Positions 13,091 through 26,039 of a stretch of DNA of 64,000 bases are shown here, piece after piece. Positions within the stretch are counted from its first letter, which is position 1, and each line of letters starts with the position of its first letter. The position numbers and the translations under genes were made by a program. The notes under the pieces are model-generated. The model saw only the letters and a list, made by a program, of their open reading frames with translations, had not been told where the DNA came from and made no database searches. The stretch is from Acanthosepion lycidas (Eukaryota > Mollusca > Cephalopoda > Sepiida > Sepiidae). The stretch is taken from contig OZ010587.1 of the NCBI GenBank assembly GCA_963932145.1, positions 109,202,199 to 109,266,198 of the forward strand, given 5' to 3'.

Positions 13091-13519
13091 TACTGTTTTT
13101 ATTGCCAAGAAAAAATAAAAATGCTTTATGGTTTATTACAAATGAAAAACAGTTGTTTGCCATTTCTTTCATTGGATTTGTTCAGACTTACTTACCTTTT
13201 ACAATGTATTTATTTGTAAGGGATTTGGTTAATACTCTGATATGAGTATGTGTGATATGAGTTTTTATTTTCATGTCTTTCTGAAAAGTATTAGCATAAA
13301 AACCAAACTTAGTAAAATATTACCAGAATTATTACCTGCCATTGCTACCTTAAAGTGATATATTAGAACATGAAGAAATTATACATTATTAGAGAGTAAA
13401 GAATAAAAATATACCTATTTTATTTTACGGAATACTTCTGTCTGCAAGAATTTTTGACATCCAAATTTAGAACCAGGTATAAAATTAAAATGTAATTTCC
13501 TTTATTTATCAGTCACACA

Positions 13520-13655
13520 GCCTGTTCTCCCTATTTTTTATAATGAGATATTTTATTGTTATAGTAACAGGAGACTAATAAGTGAAGTGGCCTTGTGTTA
13601 ACAATATAACAATGAAATATCTCATTAGTAAGTAGAGGAGATTAGGCTACCAATA
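13520..13655. repeat. Foldback element
   Basis: TAATGAGATATTTTATTGTT at 13541 faces its inverse AACAATGAAATATCTCATTA at 13609; similarity extends outward for about 20 bp more on each side (CTGTTCTCC against GGAGATTAGG). The loop is about 45 bp. Confidence 0.6.
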
Positions 13656-15940
13656 CATTGCTTTTTGTCATGTGCTAGTTTTCTTTGTATATTTTTTAAT
13701 TTTAATGGTTTAAAAACCAGAATTCTTTCTTACATTTGAAAACAGAACAAAGTTGAAAAACTTATCTTACCCATAAAGAAAATATAAACAATGCAATTAC
13801 AAAATGGACTTAAATATTACAACTATTTTTTGTCAGTACTGGAAACTGGTAGACTTAAGAAAGATGTAGAATAATGACAACGACTCATCTGAGAATTTCT
13901 TAATGTCAATCTTAGAAAATTAAATAATCTTAATATTAGTACAATTGTGTTTGAACAAATTTCATGAAGATTTCCATAAATAAAAATTTAATGTAAATAA
14001 AAGAATCAATTTTTGTTGGATTGAAATTTGGAACAATGAGTAGAAAAAATTAAGATCAAAAATTTACCCAATAATTCAGAAAAATGCCTGGACTGGAAAA
14101 AAGATTCTTTCATTTTCAGGAAACTTTTTATGACCTTGTTGCAGACTAAGTTTATTAAACATTTTAAATACATATATGCATAAAGTGTCTGTGTGTGCAT
14201 GGAAATATGACATTTTTCATTAATTACCAAGGTAATAATTATTAAACTAAGAACAATTAGGTATTTTTTTTTTTAATATTACTTAAAAGAAATATTCTTT
14301 AAAACAACCATTTATAAAAAAAAAATTTATTTCTTGGCAAGGAATACTTGACTATTCTGAAAAAGAATAAAACTACCATTTGCAATAGTAGAGCTTTTGT
14401 GGTCAATAATTTACATGCAAGCCCCAAACTAGTAATAAAATTATTAATAATAATACAATGTGCAACAGAAGAAAATTTTACAATTTCATTGATTTTTAGA
14501 AGTTATGTGAATACAAAAGCACAATAACAAGGTAGAAAAAATGCTTTTCAACAGAACAAATTCAAACAATATAAATCAACATTTTCTTTTATTCTAAAAT
14601 GAAAACAATAAAAGAGAACAGAAAAGAAAAGCCCCAAAATGTCTCTTAAAATATATCAATGAACATTCATCATACAGATTTAGTTTTAGCTGTAAAAGGT
14701 GAGAAATTTTAATATTTGTTTTATCATCCTGACTGTGAAAGGAATATAAATGACAATGTTTGTTTGCTTTTAGTGCTGAGAGATGAAACCCACAAAAAGA
14801 CATGTTTACCATAGTGGTGCCAAATCAGTAATGGTCGGCACTATTGTCTGCAAATTCAAACAGATTTTTTTTTATATTCAAATAACTCCTTTTACTTTCC
14901 AATATGTTTGCTTTATTTTGTATTAAATGATTGTTCACCAAAAGCTGGGGGACAGAACTTCAGTATGACCCTAAACAGATCTCAGTTTCATGAATTAGGA
15001 AATAATATTATTAAGTGGGTGCATAATTTTATTATCCTATTAAGGTGAGCAGAATTTGCTCATCCACTTTTCTTATTATTTCACAAATTATACAAACTTG
15101 ATGAAAAAACACCCATCCAAAAGTATACTCAGATTTCCAGGGCATTAAAAAAGCAATGTAGCTATTCTTTAAAGTTTCATAGACAAAAACACACATATTA
15201 TATAGGTTTTTGCATACAGGTGGCTGAAGTCATTCACCAGTTGTTCACTCTCAGCTGGAACCTGTATGTTATTCCAAGATGATATTTGAAGTAAGGTAGA
15301 ACCAGAAGACCCAGGTATCTCCACCCAGTAGATAACTTGTGTGACAGAAAGTTTGAAAAGAATAAAAGAGAAAATGTTTGAAAAAAAAAATAATACACAT
15401 CCCATCATATTTAAATCTATTAGGAATATGCTTGTTAAAAATGCTACATTTTTTTCTATACAAATGAATGAACTTTCTAGCCAAGCGATTTTATAAAATC
15501 ATTGCCAGAAAAAAATGAAGTAAAACTAAAAGATTGAGAGAATGACAAGAATTACAAGAAAATTTTTCAAATTCACTGGAAAATTTCAAGTGTTTCTAGA
15601 GAAATTTCACAAATGCTAGATAATTGCTTTGAAATTTTCAAAATACCTAAGTTCAAAGGACAGGTTTAAAAGATAGTGAAAGGATTACAGCAGAGATTAA
15701 GAAAAATCGCAAGAAGAAGATAAAAAATTTCTGTGGCAGATTAAAGATTACAGAATTACTAAAAGATAATTGTTAGAGTAATTTATAATTCATTTTTCTT
15801 CACACATAGTCCTAAATCAACAGAGAAAAATATCTTTCAAGTCCGACCAAGTTTGTGATTCTTAAACAACTAAACAAACCAATTGCTAAAATATATCTCC
15901 CTCTCTGGGGATTAAATACAAACATTTTTCAAATACTTAC
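13656..15940. other. AT-rich non-coding (intron 17 of COG3)
   Basis: I see no exon, RNA gene or recognisable transposon. Short open frames here (14006-14230, 14594-14812, 15169-15484) have no recognisable domain and were not accepted. The same holds for the remaining unlisted stretches between 2317 and 13519. Confidence 0.5.
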
Positions 15941-16061
15941 ATTTCATTTTGCTGAAATCCAATGACGTCTCCCTGATACTGAAATCAGCTTGGAATGGAG
16001 CAATTTGTTCTCTTAAAATCAGCAAATGCTTAATCATAAACATTTGACCATCAAGAAGTGC
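15941..16061 (-). CDS. COG3: COG3 exon 17 (codons 606-646, last exon recognised)
   Basis: Acceptor TTTAAG; encodes [19 protein letters not shown] then SLDFSKMK and one base; donor T|GTAAGT. The donor shows that more exons follow to the left. Confidence 0.95.
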
Positions 16062-19000
16062 CTTAAAAAAAGAAAAAGAAAAACACATTTCTTAATACTG
16101 TTGCAATATGAGTAAGCTGAGTAATTGAAAACAGCAGGACCTGTTGCCGGAGTGGATACAGGACATTTACTTTTGACCAATGGTTATCAGTAAGTGATGT
16201 CAACTTCAAAGTACAGAAAAAGAGGTTCAAACAGAAAGAAAATCACAGAAGGAAGATAAATTACGATTTTAGACAAAGATGACTAGACAAAGAAAATGGT
16301 TATCTTTAAAACTGGCTGTCCCGTGAAAAGGTATACAGAAAGGATGAAGTGGGCCTCAGACAGAGTAGACAGCCGCTGGACTATGTACTACACTCCTCCC
16401 TATGCCTCATCTCTACTTTGCTCACTTTTAGCAGTAGGTTACAACCCAAGACTAAAATCTGGTTTACTTATAGAAATTGTTTTGTTTTTCATTCATGGGT
16501 AACAATCTGGCCAAGGGTAATTCTTAAGCCACAAGCATTTAACTGAAAGAAACTGAACCATGTCAACGAACTTGGTGTCTGGTCTGAGCTGCAACGCAAC
16601 AATACTTTTTATAAGGAGCATATATATTTGCTTTAGCCAACTTTGGTACAAATCACATTTTTAAAACAGTCTGTGAGAATCAAACTTACTCTTAATAGTT
16701 TGTGAGATCAGCATTAATTTGGGTTACCATGACAACTCTTAAAAAGCAAATAGCTGGCTTCATGGCTTAGATAGTTGCATAGTCAAGATTTTGTATACTA
16801 ATTTTCAAGGCACTTAAAAAATTAGCACAACACAATCTTCTTACTCTTATTTGGCCTTACTAATAGGTGTTTAGTAAAGTTGAAAAGTAAAAAAAAAACA
16901 TATAAAAATGAATTAAAAGAGCTAACAAACAGATCTACTTATGGTGGGATTTTCCAAGTTATTTGACTTCTTTTTTCACAACAGAAGACACAAAGAAAAA
17001 AAAGAATGCATGTTATATTTAATATGAGTTTTGGGCAGGGAAGTGATGAACTATTGACCGTTTCAATATTAAAATCTTGATCCAATTCTTACTTTACGTT
17101 TAATGATTCCTTCTTTGGCAACCAATAAACTCTGAATGCAAGACTGAAGAGCTTCTTGGGAAAGGCCTTGAAATGTGGTGCGCTAAACAAAAAGAAAAAA
17201 ACATTAACAAATTATTTCAAATTTCTGAGCATCACATTCTGTGTGTGTGTTTGTTAAGAAAAGGATATTGTATCATTTTTTTTAAACTCTTTCTCAAAAT
17301 ACTTTTTCTAAGCTTTGTTTAAACAACAGTATTTCTCTTTTGTATTGTTACCACAATGTTTCAGTCTATTCTAAAAACTTCTTCAGATGTATAATTCATA
17401 GGGAAACAGAAAAAAAGTTTACTATGACATCAGATGATGTTAGAAAATGGTCACTAATGTCCAACTGGATCCGTTTATTCCAGCAATGCAACATAGACAG
17501 AAAATATCATTTACCACAACCCATTAACAGAGAGAAAATAGCAAGTGGGAAGTTCTGATTAAAAAAATAAAAAATCCAGGGTCGTAATTCTAAGGTCATA
17601 AATCAGTCTTGCAAGTCAAAATTCAAAAATTTGTGTCCTAAACTCACAATGAACAACTATCTTCTTTACCCACAAAGAACCAATAAATCCATCTGTTGTC
17701 CAAAGTAGCATTTTTTTTATTGGGGTAAGAAAGGTTGGGATTGGTTGAAACTGGTAGGAAAGTGTAAAAAATTACCAAATATCATGACTTATTGAATTCA
17801 ACCCAATCTTCTGATTTTCTTTTTTGACAGCATAGAGAACACAAATTCTTTTTTCAAGCTAAGTCTTTGTATACTCTTTCGTCTAAACCATATACTGAGG
17901 TAGACAAACATACATGCACACCAAAACTAAACTGCCCTGATTTATGCAACTAGCTAATAAGCCAATATATACGACCTTCTTCAATTTTCTCACTCTCCAG
18001 TGGTGTGTTTCCTTTCAACTATCTGCGCTACCATGTATAATGAGAAGCACCTTAATTACATGGGTACCAATGAATTGTATCATTTATATATCTCTTAAAG
18101 TGATCCCTCTTTTTCTTATGGATTATATAGCTAAAGAAGGATGTGGAATGAATGGATTGGCTGACACAATGTGATAACAGCAGAAAAGAATTCAGTTATT
18201 CTATCCCAAACTTAGAATGTTAAAGATTTTTCTGAAAGTTAAAGACATTATACTATTTTCTTTTGTTTCAAAGTTTGAAAGCTCTTTCAATGGACAAGCA
18301 GAAGTTCAACAATGTTCACAGTTTTGTTACAGATTTTTATTTTTAATACTAAAAGTGTTTAATATGCAGCTTATTAAATCTATTTGTTCATATATGAAAA
18401 GAAACAGCCTTTTGAATAGCTATACATATTGCTTGTCAGAAAATGATTATTAAATCATTGTTTGGCTTGCATATAAAAGATACTTTGCTCTTTTTATTAA
18501 ATGAGCAGTGACTAAATTTAAAATAATTAAAATATTTATCTGTTCCATAATTTATCCATAAACTGTATTATTGAATAAAAAGTGAAAATTGTTTTAACAG
18601 GAAGCAAACTCTACAAAGTATGTCATCTTGTTAATTAAAAATAATAAACATTTCTAGATTTTTTATTTATTTATTATTTTTACACACAGTTGTTTAGGAA
18701 ATAATTGTAAGAAAATAGAAAAGATCCCAAACTCACATCAATGCATCTGTAGAGTTTAGATAATGTAACTAAAGTTCGACGGACAGTTGGATACCACATA
18801 CCATGGAGGTCAGCAGGAGACATAGGCATACTGGATGCATTTGTATCTGGGAGAAATAAAACCCAACAAAATATCAATAACATTCAAGATTTAATTCCAA
18901 AGATACAAAAATCATTCTAATGATGTTACAGTATATGATAGACATGGGAACTGTAAAAAGACCTGATGTATATGATATGGAGAAACAGATGGAAAGAGTC

Positions 19001-22000
19001 ATATAAAAACAAAATATTCATGATGTTTACTGAGGATGGATGAAATAAAAGCATTGGATTTTTAATAATGAGAAAAAACCATTAGGAAGTATTTTCTCAG
19101 TTTTTATGCTCTCAGTATAAACCTTCAATAAAAAATATTCCATCATTTCCTGTGATCCCTTATATAAGGCACTACATGTTCTGGTTCTATGAGACAGACT
19201 TAATCCTATTTACTTCTATTTACCCAAATGACATAACACTTGCTAGTTAATGTATATGCAAGAAAGAACACACAAAATTTTAATCACTAATATAACTTTC
19301 AACAGTAGATTTACAATTAACCAAACCTTATGATTTTAATAACCAGTGGAAGTAAATAAATATTCACTTCAGCTTTTAACTTTTCTTCTCTTTATTTCTT
19401 ACCTACCCAAGTCCTAAATACTTGACATGATTTGGATTGTAACCCAACTTGGAAATTATACATTATCCTACTATATTTACACACCATCACAGTGCTCACT
19501 GATTGTGATTATCAGCCTAACATTGTATTACTATTCTATAGAAACATCAGCTCCTACCCACCACTAAGTATACATGTTTTCAAGAAATCTTAATAACACA
19601 GAATAATTCACTGATTTTCATAGCAGTTTTTGCATTAACTACAAATGAAATGAACCAATCAAATTAAATATTTTAAATCTCATTCGATTAATGATTCTAG
19701 ATGACATGAGGTAATCTACTTTTTTAGGTATAAAGTATTACTGATATTACAATAATCCAACTTGTGCATGCTTGTGTGTTTGTCATGATAATGCAATAGC
19801 CCATCATAGCACTGGTTTTGTTAATGCAATATCATTAAAATGATCTAATTTGGAGAATAAAGTGATTTCGAATTCATTTGGCCACTGGTTTCTGAGTAAG
19901 TTTTAATTAAGTATAAACTAACACAATAAAATATCTTTCTAAGGGGGATAACTCAAGATCTTTTCCATGAGTTTTCTGAATAAGAAAATAAGAGACATAA
20001 ACAGGGAAGAATCCTTGACTTGTCTATACTCTTCTCCATCAGCAATACTAGCATATTAATGATTATTTTAATAATAAAGCATGGCAATAATTAATATTTG
20101 CAAATAAGTTCTATAGATAGAAATTGACTGGACATCAAGCAGAAGTGGCATTTAAGTGAGTGCAAATTTTAAAAAAGATAGTGAATTGTTAGTAAGAAGA
20201 CAACATGGAGGATAGCAATAAAGACTTTGATGGCAAGGATAATAAAAATAGACATAAAGGTAAATAATAAAGAACAGAAACAACTTCTTTCTAGGATCCC
20301 CAGAAATTTATTTTCAATGATTTACTTTTTAACTCAGCAAAAAGTTGAGAACAGAAAGACTGTGAAGATAAATTTGATCTTTAGACATTGTTAGGTGAAT
20401 CATGCTACAAATTAATGATGCAATAAAATTCCAAATCTATCCTCACCCATATTAAATGGTACTGTATCTGTGATGGAATTCTCTTCTTCCTCTTTGATTT
20501 CATTTCCAATGTCTCCTGCTGTTATCTGTGCCACTTCCAGGCTTGTACTTGAAGCATTTGAAGCATTACGTGAATGTCCTTTGTCTTTTCTGATATTTTC
20601 AGAAATACTCTTCCAGAAGAAAATCAAAAGGATTTGTTCAGTTAAAAGACAAAAATTTTTTTAAAGTTGTTCACTTTGATTTAAACTCACATCATGACTT
20701 TAGTTACAATAGAAATCTTAGAAAAAATTAAAAACAGTCTGTATAAAATATGTATTTAAAAAAAAAATTATTTAATTAAATTTTATCAGTAGCTAAATTG
20801 TTTAAAATATGGCACAAATTAAATTGAATATTAATATCATAGATAACAATTTCAACATAAAATTGATTACTTTGTTTTTATGGCTTATCAACCCTTTTCA
20901 GCATAAAAATGTAGCAGAATAAAATTATGAAAATTAAACTTAAATACCTTATTTATAATACAATGTCCTGTCCTTTTAAGTTCTTATGTCTTACAAAACA
21001 TGTGATACCCATCTTAAAATTAAACTAATTGTGCACAGCAAAGGCTTTTATCTATTTGCCTATATATATATATAATTATAAAGTAGAGAGGAAGGCATAC
21101 TATGTGATATAGAGTGTATCAAAAATACTTTTACAAATTTTGGGGGCAGGTTCCTCACATCAAAACAAGGACAAAGTTCATATAAACATATGTTCACAAA
21201 TTGTTTGTTTTTAAGTTATTAAATTTAAAGTTTATGGTAGACGTTGTCAAATGTACAATCCAATATACAATTCAAAAATATTTTTACAAAATTGGCAGGT
21301 GGGTTCCTGTCACCAAAACAAGGTAAAATGTCCATATAAATAGATGCCCAAAAGGACATCATTGTACCTCAGCACAGCAACTCATACCAAATGTTCAAAA
21401 TGTTTTCCGCTTGCTTCTCCACACACATGCACTCATTGGATCATTGAATGGTGGAAACCCTTTCATATACTTCCACATATGGTGTCAAATGGTTTTGCTG
21501 ACTCCCATGACATGTTAGTGAAGTATCTTGGCATTATTAATGTCTACTGCATAAACCAATTGTTTTAGGTGACCCCAATGATACAAATTCAAAGGATTGA
21601 GGTTAGGGGAACGTGCAGGCCATGGAACCGACCCCTCTCCTACCTATTCCATCTTTCATGGTAAATATCAGTCAGCACATCATGAACAATGTGACTAAAA
21701 TGTGCTGGAGCCTTGCCATGCATGAACCACATGCGCCTTTGTATTATCAGGTGTACACACACTAACAGATCTGGAACTGTGTTTGAAATAAAGTTCTTGT
21801 AGACAGCTCCTGTAAGACATGTTGGGAGAGCATATGGACTTATCAGTCACCTACAATTCCAACCCACACATTAATCGTAAACTGATGCTGGTGTCTAGCC
21901 TATATTATACCATGGGGATTCCGATCCACCGACAAATGTTGTTTGTGTAAATTTGATATTCCATCTTTTCCATCTTTAAATGTTGCCTCATCTGTAAACA

Positions 22001-22722
22001 AGACTGAGGAGACAAACAACGGACCGGCAGTTTGTGCAATAAACCATCGGCAAAAGTTCTTCCGTGGTGAGTGATCAGAGGGCTAAAGACTCTGCACACT
22101 ATTGTAAATTATACGGATACAGGAGCTGATCTTCAAGTACCCTCCATGTGGTACTATGAGATGTACAACATACTAGGCCCACTTGACATGTGCTGATACC
22201 TATATCATTTCTGACAGAAAGTAGAATATGTTCTTTCTTCTCAGGCATACGAGCGGATCACAGTCTTCCTTGATTGAAAGTTTGTGGCGCAACAGATCCT
22301 GTTTTAGCAACACAACAATAAACAGCAGCATAGGTTGGATGACTCAGCTGCCTTTAGTCTGGAAACACAATCTTATACAGCTGTGCAGCCTCGCATCCAT
22401 TACCATTTGCGTGGTTGTATGTAAAAAATGATATGTGCCGACACACAATATGAATATCCTGCCATTGTTAAACAGAATACTTCTCTGTTAACTCACTACT
22501 ATACACATTAAACGTTGTAGATTAGCCACAAATGTGAGGTTAACACTGAGTGGCGACAGTCTGTTTCACACTTGAATGGAATCTTCAGGCTATAAAGATT
22601 GCATACAAGCATGAAACAGATCATTGCCACTCAGTGTCCACTTTTATATTTACACTTGCTCTATCCCTGATATTGAGCACTTTTACTTATAGATATAGCA
22701 TGCCTTAAAACTACATTTTTAT

Positions 22723-22793
<71 letters not shown>

Positions 22794-25700
22794 TTCATTA
22801 AATATGGCAGACAGGGGGGGATTTAATTAATTTTTATTTATTTTTTCCAGCATTCTTACAGTTTTCCATGTTGTAGGCATAAGGGAAATTTTCCATAGCA
22901 GAAATTTTCCATAACTTTCATTGTCCCAAGCGCTTTTAGCCACATCTTTAGCTATTTTCAAGGGGGTTTTGTTTTTGGTGGTGTTAGTTTTTCCTCGTTT
23001 TTTTGACTGTTTAAGTTGTAATTTTTATTTTTGTGTTGTTTTGAATAGAATCATTTATTCCAAGAGAGTGGCTGGAATTCAGTTGAGCATCTTTCAATTT
23101 TTAAAAATCTTTTAACACTCCATTTCCACTGTTAAATAAGGTGAAGGTAATAGTAGAAGAGAGATGTTTAATATACAGTGCCTCTCTAATAGCAAGATGC
23201 TTCCAGTAATGTAATGTGTTTTTAACCAGAATTATTCTTCATGGTTCTTATAAATTGTGGGTTGATAGATGTTTTTTATAGCACTTTGATCTGACATGTG
23301 AGGCACATATTCTAGGAGGTGGTAGTATGACTGATATAGTTAAATGATTTGTGACAAGAAACACAGTCTTGTACTGGGCAGTGAAATTGATACACTATAT
23401 TGGTCATTGCTAGTTTAGATTTAGATGGGGTTATTTTGATTAGTAACAACAATGTTTGCAGGTTTCCATATATGTGTGTCTGTGTGTCTGTATGTTTGGT
23501 TTATTTTGTTTTATGGTATATCAACCTCAATGGGTTATTTAATGCTGACAACATTTTTATTGCAGGTAATATTTTGTTTTGTCAAAAATCTGTTTCTGGT
23601 AATATTTTTCCTTCAAAATTGTATTGCTGGTAATAATTTTTTTCAAGAAAAGTATTGCTGGTAATAGTTAACTGTTTGCCCATAGTTGGGACCCCAACAG
23701 ATGCTACCACCCCGGGTCAGGGTGGACCTGGGAACACCAGCAATTAAGAGGTTGTTCCATGCTCCTCAAAACCTCCTGATCTGATGCCTTGCTGTTGGAC
23801 ATAGTTTAACGTCTTACCCAGGATAAATATATGTATGTATGCATGCATTATGTGTGTGCTGAAATAAGTCCCACATTATCAATAGTAGAAAAAAAAGAGA
23901 AGAGGATGTTCTTTTGAAATAATGACTTAAGAGTAACAATTCATTTGTAATGCAGTAATTATAGTGCTTGTCTTGCAAGTCATTGTTAATAAACTTGACT
24001 AATTTGGTATTATATAAATATTCTTTTAATATACATCATTTAACAAATCAAATTATATCTACATACAAAAGGGTGATAACAGAAAAAGAACAAACGTTGA
24101 GGTATTAGGGCCACTTCACAAATGATGTAACGAGACACACCTGTAATTAATACATACCTACATACCCGTGTGTGTGTGTGCATGCTTGTAATTATTGCCT
24201 TTATAAAAAGTTGTTTTCAACTCAACCCTTTTGAATTTTAAGAACTGGTTGCAATAGATAACTAATAATTATTGTTCAGTATTTAACTTTCTTAGCTATT
24301 CTACCAAAATCTACCAAAAAAATAGAACAACTTACTTCCATCATTTCCAATTTCTCTGGATAAGCCAAATCTCCAGAAGCTGCTTTGTACATGAAAATGT
24401 CATTTTTTATGTAGATATAAGTACGATAAACAAGACGCTCCTGTACATCCATTAACATCTGTCCACAGATGTTCTCAAAAGCCTTCAATTCCTGAGCTGA
24501 TTTAAAAAAACAACAAAAATTAAAATACTAAAAAAATCATTAACAAAATCTTTTTCATTCAAAACTTCCATTAAAAACCAAATATTTCACATTTCTGAGA
24601 TGATTATTTTTTTTCATATTTTCTTCATCGTTTTGCTTTTTATTTATCCCAGCATTCTAGTTTATATACCCATCTGACTAGTAAAGTAAGTAGCATGGTG
24701 GGCAGAGACAACTCATGAGTTTCATAGAACTAGTGAGTGTTGTGATATTGGCAAGTTCTGATGTGTGTATGTGTGTGTTTTTATATACATTTGAGGAACT
24801 GGGCTCATAAATTATGTTTGTTTTTGTTATATGAGTATTGTTTCAGGGATCATAAATCTGTTTTAACTATTTGATTCTGCCAGTATTTTGGTGTTGTTTG
24901 TTAGTAATTGTCTAATGTTACTATGATCCTTATTCAATTTATTAATGTGTTGTCTGATGGGACTGTCTGAAATGAACTTTGGACAATTTCTAACACAGAA
25001 TTTCCTCCTTATTTGAGAAGGATTATTTGCAATTTTGAAGTCAATCAATAAAATTAATTGACAAAAATTGTTTGTTGTCTTAAAGAATATTTGCTATCTA
25101 AATACACAGAATATATATATATATATATATATATATCCATCCATCCATCAAGGCAAGACAAGAAAGAATAGAGTACACTTCCAATGTTCATAACATTTAA
25201 TTTAAAAGAGAGCTCAATACATAGTAGAGAAATATTATTTATTTTTTGATATTACAAAAAAAAAACATGTTACAATCACTAAAAGTAACCCTCTTAGTAA
25301 AATATTTTACTAAGTGGGTTACTTTTAGGAAGTTCATTCAAGAACCATCAAGAGAACGGTGAATAAGTTTAAAAAAAGGAAACAGTAGAGAGGAAAGCTG
25401 GATCAGAGGAGGTCACAACAGGAAGAGGGATCATCATTTCAACTTAGAGCTAAAAAGATCAATTAGAAAAGATGCAACTTAATCCATAAGACATTTGGCA
25501 TGTTAGAGAGGAATTTCATCTATGACAGTCCAAAGAGCTGTGAAGAAGGAATTGAAAATGAAATCGTACATAAAACCTGTGAAGTAACTTGTCACTCCAA
25601 GACAGAAAGTTAGAAGATTAGAGAGGGTGAAGATCATCTTGAATAAGTTAGAAAATGACCCTGGAATAATATATATAAATATATTTGAACTTAATTTCAA

Positions 25701-25988
25701 TCCTTCATGAGCTTTCGATCCTTAAGTATAAGAATAAGTGGGAAAAAGATCCTTAGTTATGATTAATTAATGATGAACATGTGATTTTCATCACGATTCT
25801 TCTGTTAAAGCTTGGAGAGGAATTATACATTATTATTGTTCAAAGTAGAGTCCAGTAGTGTTATAAAAACCTCAGAGAATTCCAGTAAGATATCTTTAAT
25901 CATTTCTAGGATACAATGGTTCAAAGCTTAATCTAACAAATGGACAATTTTGCTTTTACAGGATTTGTACAATTTTGCTGTTGCACCC

Positions 25989-26039
<51 letters not shown>

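Noticed and set aside
15169..15408. Minus-strand frame as a further COG3 exon
   Set aside because: No similarity to the COG3 C-terminal region and no fitting phase from exon 17.
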